Assembly: GCA_963678705.1 (NCBI GenBank)
Contig: OY783220.1
Span: 4,981,001 to 5,045,000, forward strand
Origin: Panorpa germanica
Taxonomy: Eukaryota > Arthropoda > Insecta > Mecoptera > Panorpidae
Direction: 5' to 3'
DNA length: 64,000 nucleotides
Both the position numbers and the translations under genes were made by a program. This document shows, one piece after another, positions 25,430 to 35,439 of this stretch. The notes below the pieces were generated by a model. The model worked only from the letters and a program-made list of their open reading frames with translations, searched no databases and was not told the DNA's origin. How positions within the stretch are numbered: position 1 is the first letter of the stretch; every line of letters begins with the position of its first letter.

Positions 25430-27104
25430 CGATGTATCTTTTCCAATTACAGATCACAAAGCGACTTAGTGCCGCATGTGTCTCATTGTGCGTATGTTTC
25501 ATTAAAACATATATTAGTTTTTAAATCTGTACCTTCATCCATATTTGTTTATTTTATTCTCAAAAATTGTTTATATTTTTTAACTTAATTTTTTTAAATA
25601 TTCATTTTTAATGCATAAACTTTTGACAGTTATTAGCACTTAAATCAATACATTTCATAGCACATAATGTATCTTTATTATTACGATCTGATACAGGAAT
25701 CTCCTCCACTGTGATGTCTCCCATTGCATTCCTTGCCCCTTTTGAAATGTATATTTTGTCCATCTGCTAATTAAGTCCACTCAGTGCACAGCTTACATTC
25801 TTCCAACCAAATCCATCTCTTTTATAAAGCTGTTTTATTCTTCTTCTTCATTGCTCTTGTAATTCTTTCTATTTTCTTGTATTTCTATTTTTTCGTATTT
25901 ATCTTTGTGATCATATTTTCGTATTTATGATTATGTTAGCACATAACTAAATAATTTAATTTTATTAAAATTTATTTTATGATTTAAAGAAAAACAAGGA
26001 TTATTATTAAAAGTATTATCATTTAATAATGAAAGTATGTGATACAAAGTATGAAAGATATAAATCATTTCATACAATAGTATTGGAAATAGTAATCAAT
26101 ATAATTGTCAACAATATCAAGAATTTTGATTATTTATGCTAATTACTTGGTATCAATTGCAGAATTTTATAAAGTGGTCATCTGTGCGAGGCATTTCTGT
26201 AGTTTGAACATTCAATGCTGAGCATAATGCCGCATTATCCGCTTTTAATTTAGTGCCATAATTAGAAATTACCCTATATCTGACAAATATCAAGACATGT
26301 GTATATTGATAGTTAAAAAATGGTGCAAAATTTAAAATAACAGCTCTTGCTGAAAGGCCCTATATAAGACGATCGATTCTATAAATAATAATAATTCTAA
26401 AAGATTGAAGAAGTAGATTTATTCTACATAATACATATAAAATCTCATTCAGAAAAATTACACCACGAGATTTGTAAAAAAACATGTTGTGTACAGTTCT
26501 ATTGCTGTTTACATTTTTTGTTTTTATTTTGAATATTCCGGATGAACGTTGCCAGAAGCAAAAGCAGAAGCTGTGTCCAAATCAAGAGGAATACCCGCAG
26601 CATACGGACTTGTATATTTGTACGCTTCCGTTTGAGCTTTTGTTTACTTGTATTTATGGCTATGTTTATTGCAGGATATTCGTTTTATGTTTATTCAATG
26701 TATGTAATTCATTTCAATTCATTTTAGTTTCGTTTTTGTCTTAAATCCAGCGTTCTATAAAGAAAGCTGAAGTTGTGTCTATAAAACTGTTTTCTATAGA
26801 AATTTATGAAATCTGTACCAGCTCTATTACTTAAATGGTTATATTCGTACACATAGACGTCCGCAGAAAGATTCACAGCTTTTGATCTCATTGTATCTAG
26901 TGTAAATTTATACATTAGATATTCGCTACTAACACACGGCAGCTTTGTACCTTGATGAAAGCCATTAGTTCTAACTTTTGAATATATTTTTTAGTTTAAA
27001 TTGAAAACTACAAATCGTCCAAATCGGGTAACGTGTTCTTGCGTCACCATCTTGGAAAAATGGCGCGTAAAAATGGTTTTTTGGTCATATCTCTTTACTT
27101 ACAA
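25430..27104. other. AT-rich non-coding DNA
   Basis: No gene is recognised. A family-B-like right end lies at about 26326-26365 (AAAATTTAAAATAACAGCTC). Two overlapping open frames near 26484-26744 have no domain. The first begins with a hydrophobic Leu/Phe-rich segment that resembles a signal peptide but then has no support. Confidence 0.45.
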
Positions 27105-27321
27105 TCTAGTAAACATTAGAGTCACTTTATCATCATATTGAAGATTTTTTTGTCATGAAAGAATTCATTTACAGTTCAGTTTTTTACAGTAGTTCATATG
27201 AAATGTCTATTTTATCAGGTACAAATAGCGAAACCACTCCATTTGTCGGAATACAAACAGTGCAGTGCAACAGTGATAGAAACGTCACAAAATAGGACAC
27301 TTCATCAAATTGATTACTGAG
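27105..27321 (+). mobile_element. MITE, family A, copy 5 (internal deletion)
   Basis: A 217-bp diverged copy beginning TCTAGTAAACATTAGAGTCAC and ending ATTGATTACTGA. About 40 bp of the central GAAGATAAAGTTGATG region are missing compared with copies 1-3. Confidence 0.6.
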
Positions 27322-28161
27322 AATTTCCTACAACTTTTGTTTACCATATTTTTTTTGTATCAACTAGAGAGGGAAAGAGATAGAGAGTAAGGCGAGAGAA
27401 GTGCAGACGTCATATGTTGACTGCAGAAAGAATACACCCTTGTACACCCTTATTCAAATGAACTGTAAGTATGTTTCACATACTTTTGAAATAGTAATAA
27501 ATAACTGATGAAAATCTTAAAGTTCTATCTTTTCATTGGACGTCAAAAAATATTCTCAAAAAATGCTTAAAAACAGGTCGTAACACGGGAGAACCCCCTT
27601 AAGTTCAATTTTACGAGAATGTAAAGTAGCATTCATCAAATATCAAATATAATACTTAAAGTATTTGTGTTTGATTGTTTATGCAGTTTCACCGGAGCTT
27701 TGTAATTACAACACAAATCGAACCTCTCATTCAATTTCGATTCAATCGATAACAGGAATTAACGAATCGCAACATTGATGTGTGCAATCAAATGTAAACA
27801 GTTAGGGAACGGACGGGATAGGAAATAAACAGCGAGAGACGACGACGATGATGAGGACGTCGACTGGAATGGGTTCATGGGTAATGGTTACGACGCCTGC
27901 GACGACTGCGAGGTGTGTACTACTAATACGACGCCAACGCCTTGGGATGCTAACGGAAAATTTTCAACGATATATCTATGTATGAGTTTACAAATACATG
28001 TAACCTAACAGATGTTGTATGTTTCACACATATATTAATTTTGATTGTGTTTTACTAATTGCGTAGTTAAACTGATAATGAATTTTGTATAAATCGGTTT
28101 TATAAAATACTGATTAGTGTTATATACTAAATACTCCTCATACTAACGTCCACAATTTCAG
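27322..28161. other. Non-coding DNA with a CGA-rich tract
   Basis: At 27835-27965 there is a GC-rich segment with repeated GAC/GACGAC triplets. Read on the + strand it gives an Asp/Glu-rich frame open to 28009, but there is no start or pyrimidine-rich acceptor, so it is treated as low-complexity. Confidence 0.4.
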
Positions 28162-28320
28162 TATCTCTATGAGTAACTAGAAAGTACCACCGTGTCTTGC
28201 ACAACGAGTTATTATGCGTATTCTCGTCAATGAAGGTGTAAAATCGAGAGAAATTTTGAAGAGATTTCAAGCACTGTTCGGTGATGATACTCTGAGTAAA
28301 ACAGATTTAATTTTGTACAG
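28162..28320 (+). CDS. Exon-like fragment with a mariner-type HTH sequence
   Basis: The 159-bp segment is bounded by a branch-site-like TACTAAC (28141-28147) with acceptor TTTCAG (28161) on the left and a donor CAG/GTGAGC (28321) on the right. In one frame it encodes AQRVIMRILVNEGVKSREIL, then KRFQALFGDDTLSKT. This is the N-terminal helix-turn-helix sequence of mariner-type transposases and of the HTH domains found in mariner-host fusion proteins. A TAG lies upstream in the same frame at 28178-28180, so translation would have to start at the internal Met at 28214, giving 35 codons plus two bases before the donor. The most economical view is a mariner fragment. The splice signals at both edges make exonisation worth testing. 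Confidence 0.4.
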
Positions 28321-28898
28321 GTGAGCTGAAGTTTTACAATGATTACTTTTGATTCTTATATATATTCTTAATCTTTTCTTACTTAAATTTGGATGAAACA
28401 TATAATTATCTCTTCCTTTTAGCTGACCGGGCCAACAAATAGAAATATAACTTATCCTAGTTAAAAGTGTAGTAAATTTCATTTATGTGTAATGTTTTTT
28501 TTTGTTTTGTTACTTATGTATAGTATAATTATTTACATAAGATAAGTTTTAATTATATGAAACATTGCATAAAGAAATGTAACATATTTTGTAATTGATA
28601 TACTTATGCAAGAAGGCTGACAAAGCTAAGCATAAATCTGGTCAAAGGAATTTATGACGTAGATTTTCTTTTACCAACAGTCATTTCAATATCAATACTG
28701 ATAATAATATGTAATTTAATTAAATATTGCATTTCGCATAAACGGAAGGTACTAAAACTTATAATTAATAAAGAAGCGTTAAGAAAAGTTATAAAGTTTC
28801 TTTATTATTCGACGTAACAATATAATTATTATAATAGCGAATAATTTACCGTTAATGAAATTCACTAAAATGTTCTTTATTGTTTGAAAAGTTTCCTT

Positions 28899-28997
28899 CT
28901 AAAACGATTCATACGGCTGCTGCTGCTGCTGCTGTTGTTGACGAGTCAAAGAATCGACCGCAAATGTACGCGGCGTGGGTGCAGATTGAAATACCAT
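28899..28997 (-). CDS. Candidate small coding exon: EH1-like motif plus polyQ
   Basis: The minus-strand frame gives a 32-residue product starting MVFQSAPTPR, followed by TFAVDSL, eight glutamines (CAA CAA then six CAG) and PYESF before the stop. TFAVDSL fits the Engrailed-homology-1 repressor motif pattern (F-x-V/I-x-x-L), and the FQ-AP-R-F-[V/I]-[D/E]-SL arrangement resembles the N-terminus of Emx/empty-spiracles homeoproteins. That resemblance is from memory and short. The end of the frame contains GTATGA, which could act as a weak donor right after the polyQ. The two other frames across the triplet run are also open, so this is a hypothesis, not a gene call. If it is coding, the Helitron at 29037 sits immediately 5' of it. 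Confidence 0.25.
   Translation of the reverse strand: MVFQSAPTPRTFAVDSLTRQQQQQQQQPYESF
28917..28940. repeat. (CTG)6(TTG)2 triplet repeat
   Basis: Eight consecutive triplets, read as CAA/CAG on the minus strand. Confidence 0.9.
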
Positions 28998-29044
28998 AGA
29001 CCATGAACTACGTTAAGGTTTTGACGTATTTTTATATCTATACT

Positions 29045-29230
29045 AATATTATAAAGCGACAGAGTTTGTTTGTTTGAACGCGCTAATCTCCGAAACTACT
29101 GGTTCGAATTGAATAATTCTTTTTGTGTTGGATAGTCCAGTTATCGAGGAAGGCTATAGGCTATATAACATCACGCTACGACTAATAGGAGCAAAGATAT
29201 AGTGGTAAATGTGTAAAAAACGGGAGAAAT
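29045..29230 (+). repeat. 186-bp direct repeat, unit 1
   Basis: Identical to 31017-31202 except for one base that I can see (GACTAATAGG versus GACCAATAGG). It runs from AATATTATAAAGCGACAG to AACGGGAGAAAT and represents the 5' module of the Helitron. Confidence 0.9.
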
Positions 29231-29426
29231 ATTATAAAGCACAATCGAGTAGTCATTCGATACGTGATAGACGTGTTTTGTTTGTTTCCTTAAAATAATT
29301 TAATTGAACTAATATTATTAAATATACATATATATAAATTAATTAAAAAGTAAATTTAAATTTAAAGTAAAATTGCATTATCTAAAATATTATTATTTTA
29401 ATATTCAAATTTTCTGAATTTAAAAA

Positions 29427-30749
29427 ATGAATTTGAATTCTGAGGGGAAAGTGGGAGTTGACCCCAATATAAATTTATACAATGAAGATAATTTAACTTT
29501 ATCTTCTTATAAAATTATGATTCAGAAAGAAGATATTCTAAATGAAAAATATGGGATCAGTACATTAAAAACAGCAAAAATGCTATATAATTCAGAATAT
29601 GGAAAAGATATTACAGAAATAAAGAAAATAGGGAAAAATAGAATAATGGCGGTATGTAAAAATCCTAAATCAGCTAATATGTTAGTGAAATTAAATAACA
29701 AGAAAACATCAGGAGTTGATATGTTTATACCAATGTTTTGGATTACAAGAATTGGAATTATCAAAAATGTAGATATTGAATTTTCGGAGGAAGAATTAAA
29801 AGAAAACATTTATAGTGACCCGTATAAAATCCACTCCATAAGGAGATTAAAAAGGAGAGTGAAAGTTGAAGATGAAATTAAATATGAGGACTCTAGAAAT
29901 ATTATCATTTTCTTTGAAGGCCAAAATTTACCTCAATATATTTATATTTGGAATGCTAAATTACCCTGTGAACCATTTATTAAAAATACGAGACAATGTT
30001 ATAAATGTTTATGATATAACCATACGGCCAATCAATGTAAAGGAAAGAGTAGATGTAGCAAATGTGGTTCAAATGAACATACGCTAAATTTATGTAAAAA
30101 TGAAATTATAAAATGTGTAAATTGTGATGAAGAACATGATGCGACTGATAAAAATTGCAAAGAAAGAAAAAGGCAACAAGAAATAAAAATTTTAATGGGA
30201 AACAGAAATCTTAGTTATCAAGAAGCCGCTATTGAAATACCTCAAATTTGGAAAGACAAAAATTCGTATGCTGTAACTACAAAAAATAGATTTGATATAT
30301 TATCTAATTATGAAAAGGACTTTCCTCAAAATTTAACAAGTCGTGAAAATAGTATACCATCATATAAGCCAGCACCCATTAGAAACAGAACATATTTAGA
30401 TAGAAACTGTAAAAAGGAAAATATTAAAAAACAAAATAATATAAATGATAATAAAATTGAAACTAAACAGAATGAGAAAGAACAAAGTTTCATTAATTAT
30501 ATTACAAATTCTACACCTAGAACTTATAATACAAGGAACAATTACAGAAAAAATGAACAAGATAATGACGAGGAACAAACAGAAAATAATTCTCAGAGGT
30601 CCATAAAAGTACCAAAAATTCAATCCAACTCTAAATTATTAGTATCACAAAATTTTAGTGAAAATAAAAATGAAGAAAGAAATAAATTCATGACGGATTC
30701 AAATAAATTTTCTATATTTGAAAATATAGAAAGAGGAAGAAAAAAATAG
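29427..30749 (+). pseudogene. LINE ORF1 (gag-like zinc-knuckle protein) with one in-frame TGA
   Basis: The frame is open for 441 codons apart from one TGA at 30012-30014 (codon 196). The N-terminal third is Lys/Asn/Glu-rich with an RRM-like region at about residues 60-170. Three zinc knuckles follow: C191-X2-C-X4-H199-X4-C204, C210-X2-C213-X4-H218-X4-C223 and C230-X2-C233-X3-H237-X6-C244. After them comes the family-typical segment EIKILMGNRNLSYQEA, then a basic, Asn-rich tail to 30749. This order is that of ORF1 in I/Jockey-type non-LTR elements, an RNA-binding and nucleic-acid chaperone protein. The stop lies inside the first knuckle, between its second Cys and the His, and is compatible with a C-to-T change in an Arg CGA codon. 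Otherwise the frame has no indels, so the copy is young or lightly decayed. Confidence 0.8.
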
Positions 30750-30835
30750 CGAAATTATAAAAATAATATAATATAAGAGCATACATATTAGAGTAACATA
30801 TAAAATTATAATTATTAAATAGCGTCTATTCGTAA

Positions 30836-30910
30836 ATAAGGTTTCTAGAAATTGATATTATACAGTGGAACGGACGGAAATTAATTAGTGAAATATTAAA
30901 ATATTTATAA
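30836..30910 (+). pseudogene. Remnant of LINE ORF2 start (endonuclease N-terminus)
   Basis: A 24-codon frame reads EIDIIQWNGRKLISEILKYL before TAA. The 'IIQWN-R' signature is the usual beginning of the AP-endonuclease domain at the start of ORF2 in I/Jockey-type elements. Everything after about 20 residues is missing, and the sequence passes straight into the 3' UTR. The remnant places the internal deletion just after the ORF2 start. Confidence 0.55.
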
Positions 30911-31016
30911 ATTTGTAAAATTAAATTATAAATTATAAAAGATGTATTTAAAAAAGATTGTTGGTGGCTATGACGAAAGAAAGTCAAGGCAAATAAGTGA
31001 ATAAATATAAAAAAAA

Positions 31017-31202
31017 AATATTATAAAGCGACAGAGTTTGTTTGTTTGAACGCGCTAATCTCCGAAACTACTGGTTCGAATTGAATAATTCTTTTTGTGT
31101 TGGATAGTCCAGTTATCGAGGAAGGCTATAGGCTATATAACATCACGCTACGACCAATAGGAGCAAAGATATAGTGGTAAATGTGTAAAAAACGGGAGAA
31201 AT
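31017..31202 (+). repeat. 186-bp direct repeat, unit 2
   Basis: Second copy of the Helitron 5' module, directly after the LINE A-tail. It is followed by the rest of the Helitron (TATTTCATCTTTGAAGCC), unlike unit 1, which is followed by the LINE. The 5' LINE junction repeats the first 13 bases of the unit, which fits a tandem pair that existed before the LINE inserted. Confidence 0.9.
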
Positions 31203-31421
31203 TATTTCATCTTTGAAGCCTTCCGTTGCGTGCGCCGTGAAAACGGTTCAAGATACACAAAAAATATGTATTAAAGAATAATAGCTCTTTTAATGATCTA
31301 AAAAACAGTCCGCGATAGTATATGTCTATCTTTTAAGATTAACTCACAAAAACCGTTTTTATGGTATTTCAACAAAAAACTTTAAAGATTACAATGATAA
31401 ATAACTCCCAAACAAAACCAA

Positions 31422-31562
31422 CTCGCTCTCTGCGCTGGCCGGCGCGGCGGGAGAAAGGCGGTGCTTGCGGGCAAGCCGGGAGGGGGGTGTAGCTCAACGA
31501 GATACCATGCCGCGCGGGTCACTCGCGCGGTCGGCTCTCTACTGAACGGTTGAATGCAGCGC
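31422..31562 (+). other. GC-rich module inside Helitron
   Basis: A block of about 140 bp of very high GC (for example GGCCGGCGCGGCGGGAG and CGCGCGGGTCACTCGCGCGG) in otherwise AT-rich DNA. The same block, inverted, is in the Helitron at 49042-49184. It contains CGCGCGG/CCGCGCG inverted motifs that could form a stem. It is likely a host-derived segment captured once and amplified with the Helitron. No coding frame is recognised. Confidence 0.6.
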
Positions 31563-31719
31563 TAATTTGTTTATGCGATATAATTATCATCGTAATATTA
31601 CTTTTTAAACACAGTTTCATTTTGTAGTTGTTTTCTATATAGTAGGTACTTTATTTGTTTTAGGATAGTATTTAGTTACACAATAATAACACTTTTTTGT
31701 TTTTATGTAGATTATCTTA

Positions 31720-32073
31720 TCTTAATATATATAAATTACGTGTCACTGTGTTGTCCGCTATGGACTCCTAAACTACTTAACCGATTTTAATGAAATTTGT
31801 ACACCGTGTGCAGTTTGACCCAACTTGAAAGATAGGATAGCTTACATCTCAATTTATTTATCTTATTGCTAATTATTTGTCTATTAATTATCTGTATATG
31901 ACATATGACATCGGGCGACGATGATGGCGACATCTGTTGACTAGATTGAGTAAATATTCTGTTGAGTAAATCGAAATCTGTTGACTAGATTGAGTAAATA
32001 TTCAATAGATGGCGCTATGTAATGTAATATGACAAAAACGTTAGTCACAGCAACGCGTGGCCGGGACAGCTAG
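31720..32073 (+). mobile_element. Short Helitron, co-terminal with the composite one
   Basis: A second Helitron 5' end, A/TCTTAATATATATAAATTACG, starts here and shares the CTAG 3' end at 32073. The unit is 354 bp and matches the free-standing copy at 51358-51691. Near its 3' end it carries two copies of TGTTGACTAGATTGAGTAAA about 50 bp apart, and GCGTGGCCGGGACAG just before CTAG. Confidence 0.75.
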
Positions 32074-35000
32074 TATTTAATAAAGTAACTAATGAAGTAA
32101 ATACAATGATACAATATTAATAAGCCAAAGTAATAGACCACTAACAGTAAAGCATATTCGTATATTTCTTCAATGGTTTTGTACTCATCAACTGTAATAT
32201 GCCTGAAGACTATAAGCAGATATTTGAAAGTAAAGAAAGTCCAAAAAACCTTTACAACGTTTACAAAATAGAGCTTCTCCTTTACAATTAACATTTCTTC
32301 ATGACTTTACAATATTAATTAAAATTATAATCACAGTATTAGTTGGTTATATAATATGAACTTGCTGAAAATTCAAAATTTTTAAAAACACGCGTGTATT
32401 CGAATGCAGGGTTGTGCCAAAATTTTAAGCCAATCGACCGAAAATTTCTCGAGTTTTTCGAGCACAAACATACGCAGGTTGAACTTTTTTCAAGTTTCAA
32501 TTTTTCTGTGTCATCAGGTTCAATAGTCAGTTTCTTCAGTCCGTGATTTCAACAATATTTTTAACAGTGTATATACTATTGTATAATCAGTTCATAAAAC
32601 ACTCCCAACAATGAAATATCTGTTACAACCCTATGTAAAAGCAATTAACTATTGTGGAAAAAAATCGAACGCGTCAGAGAATTCACAAACAGTATATTTC
32701 ACATGGTTTTGTGTTCAAACATTTTAGCCAACATAAGAATAAATCTATGTATAATAAATACAAAAACAACAATATCTTTCGAAAATACAAAACTTCTTTT
32801 CAAACTTTGTGCCATATATAACACTTTAAATCAAAGGTTTATGTCTTTCCCTCAAGCAAAATGTCTGAGGAGTGAAGGGGGAGATGAAACCGACTGAAGA
32901 ATAGATATGCCAGATAGTTACACTGTTCATTTATTTATAGTGTTTTAAAAAACAATTTGTTTTTAACTGTTTCTAGGTAACTTTTGGATCTAGAAAGCTT
33001 TTGGGTCAGAAATTGTCATGATTGAAGAGTTCAAGGTGAAAGATTCGTGGATTACATATTGTTTTCTTTGAATCGTGAAATTTTTGAGTATTAAAGGCCA
33101 ATTTCGGTCAATTCAGCGGCGGTCATTAGTCCTGCTGCTCAAGGAAATTTTGTACTACTCCTTTGTTGTTTAAGAAATTTACCATTTTTATCAAATTGCC
33201 CATATCAATAAGCCAATATCTTAAAAACAGCAGCTATTGTTTTATATATAATTTCTGGGGCTTCCGAGGCACGTAGCCTTTTATCGCACCTAATATTGTT
33301 CCGCTTCGTCTTATACTTTATATCCTGACAACAAGAATGATCTATTCATAGCTACTGCTGTTAGAAATTTCTCACTTAAAAAGGCGATGTTAACAGGAAG
33401 CGTCTGCGAAATCTGTAGCACCGCCCTTTGGGGTCCACTTCTTACTATTGCTGTAGCAGCTACTTTTAAAATGTAAAAAATATCTATATTCAGTTCTTAA
33501 TTTACCAGCACCGAAGAAAAAATTACATTTTGTCGGCCTGGCATAAATGTTACAGGCCTGAAATAGAGATAAAGCTGTATTACAAATGTTACTGGTGTTT
33601 CGCAATTTCATTCATAATCTTCGGTTTGACGTTTTAAGCCAATACATTGCTTGGTATGTGTTTGTTTAACTAATTTAATATTTTGCAGGTAAGAGCTCTC
33701 ACCACAATGCAATACATTTAATTGTCAAGTAACAGTAAAACATCTATTGATAGATAATAAAAACATTCCCCGGGAATTCCCGGTAGCACCTTATACAGTT
33801 TAATAACAAAATAGCTTGCTTTACGATCTTTCAGCTCTATATTTTATTTTAGGGGCTAATCTATAAATTACAACACAATTTTTCTTTGGTTTTTGAAGCC
33901 ATTTCAAACCAGTCACATTTTGCGACGTTGGGTTGCAAATATAGTTTTATATTTTCCAATAAAATGTACCTAACCACTACATAGTCTTTATGCTATGATT
34001 GCTCAGTTTAGGATAACACGCAGTGTTCAACAAACAAACAAACGATTTTAAACTTCAAAACAACATACATATATTATAGCTCTACATATTGTTTATTTCG
34101 TTGTGGCATACTTAAGTAATTTTAATATTTTAGATTACATGTGACGTTACAAAGCTTAAAGCTTTATCCCCTTTCTCCCACAATTAGAAGGATCTAATAG
34201 CTATTGCTTAATTAAGAATCATCATCACGCAGCAGTACCAATATTAACGCCATAAACTAAATAAATTTATGCGGAACAGTGCAACATTTTTTTAATAAAT
34301 AAATTTTGATGACATACGAGTATATATCAAGCTTCTGCAGAGTCAGCATTTTTGCTGAATAATATGACCGGATACGTCAGCTTACCCCGCCTGTGCCTGA
34401 ACTTGTGCCTGTGCTGTACCTACAGCCAGAGTGTGTCTACAGTGTACATAATAAAAGTATAAAAAATATTTTCATAAAATTCAAATGTTATGTCTGTACT
34501 TGACAATAATTTTATGTGCTTATTTGTTCCAGTGTATTTTATATAAACATCATATCGTACTCGTACTACGAGCTATATTTTATTAACATTTTTATTTTTC
34601 ACATAAGTCGCTCAAAAGCTGTGGCGCTGCTGTCGGAGGGTTGAATGTGATGGCTTATAGTTTACATTAGGGTTTAAAGTACATATAACTTCAAAGCTTA
34701 ACTTTTAAAGAACATGTAAGAACTAATTTGGTACCTTCAGGCGTTCTGAAGGTGGATTATACATGACTGTGTTTTGCTTTAGTGAACTAAGTCATCTAGT
34801 TTAAATTAGTTTTTATACCAGTTGAAAAATACGTATTGAAAGTTACTAAAACATACTTTGGATAAATGAAATTTTGGTGACAAACAAACTTATGAAAGTA
34901 AAATTACAAATATTATAGCTTTAACATGAACAAAACTCAATTTTAATTATTCCTGTAATTACAATAAGGGGCTATTCATAAATTACATCACACGCAAGAG

Positions 35001-35439
35001 GACAAAGTGTGACAAGATGTGACAGTAGAATGCAATATAAAATATAGAAGCGTTAAAAATGCCCTATAAACAATTTAGATCAGAAGCGAATAAAATTCGA
35101 ATACGATATTCTCAGACATTATCTGAATCGACAAGCGTAATCGTTTCGATTTAATTTCTGATAGGAAACTGAGGCGAAATTTTGTATTACACCACGTCTA
35201 CTTAGATTTCAACCAATAAGCTTTTACAATTAGCACCTCTCCACGTCAAGCTGGAACTTAACTTGGAGTCGGAATTGTTCGGACCTCTATCTCGGAGATA
35301 TTTAAAATCATGTAAATAGTCCACACCCCATTTATGATGTTAAACTTCAAAATATTATATTTCTTTTCCTGAACGTAACTAAATAAATTTTCAAACTATG
35401 GCATAGAACTTGGTTCGAAAACTCTTACACAAAGACTAA
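32074..35439. other. AT-rich non-coding DNA, no gene called
   Basis: A frame is open on the + strand at about 33310-33475 with GC-richer, protein-like sequence around CEICSTALWG. It has only a weak acceptor (AACAAG) and no similarity. TACGAGTA-type 8-mers are at 34315 and 34558. A hairpin-like CTCGAGTTTTTCGAG lies at about 32446-32460. Confidence 0.45.
34968..35060 (+). repeat. Repeat fragment with GGGGCTATTCATAAATTACATCACAC
   Basis: Resembles a repeat class common in insect genomes that begins GGGGCTNTCCATAAATTACGTCA and contains TGTGACAAG-TGTGACAG. A weaker relative starts at 33853 (AGGGGCTAATCTATAAATTAC), and a short one is at about 9425. The class assignment is uncertain. Confidence 0.35.

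Larger units (their letters stand above)
29241..31016 (+). mobile_element. ORF1-only non-LTR retrotransposon
   Basis: A 1.78-kb insertion with a 5' UTR (29241-29426), one long gag-like ORF1, a very short remnant of ORF2, a 3' UTR and an A-rich tail (AATATAAAAAAAAA). It is flanked by a perfect 13-bp duplication AATATTATAAAGC at 29228-29240 and 31017-31029. The whole endonuclease, reverse transcriptase and RNase H region is missing, although both element ends and the target duplication are intact. It therefore moved as an internally deleted element using another element's enzymes, or it was deleted after insertion. Confidence 0.7.
29037..32073 (+). mobile_element. Composite nonautonomous Helitron with LINE insertion
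   Basis: The left end reads A/TCTATACTAATATTATAAAG, a Helitron-type 5' terminus, and the right end reads GGCCGGGACAGCTAG/T, a Helitron-type 3' terminus with CTAG. The flanking bases are A (29036) and T (32074), the normal Helitron insertion context. No Rep/helicase sequence is present. Contents in order: 5' module with a 186-bp tandem duplication, a LINE inserted in the second unit, a GC-rich module (31422-31562), and a co-terminal short Helitron (31720-32073). The right part from 31216 is shared with the minus-strand Helitron at 48560-50095, which has a different 5' end. The last 354 bp correspond to the short copy at 51358-51691. Confidence 0.75.

Noticed and set aside
27835..28009. Asp/Glu-rich frame
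   Set aside because: It arises from a GAC/CGA-rich low-complexity tract; there is no start or acceptor, and the opposite strand is equally open.
29522..29809. Minus-strand frame of 95 codons opposite LINE ORF1
   Set aside because: It is the shadow of the clearly coding + strand ORF1 with its zinc knuckles.
29045..31202. 186-bp target-site duplication of the LINE
   Set aside because: A 13-bp duplication at the exact LINE borders explains the junctions better; the 186-bp units are more likely a tandem duplication that predates the LINE.
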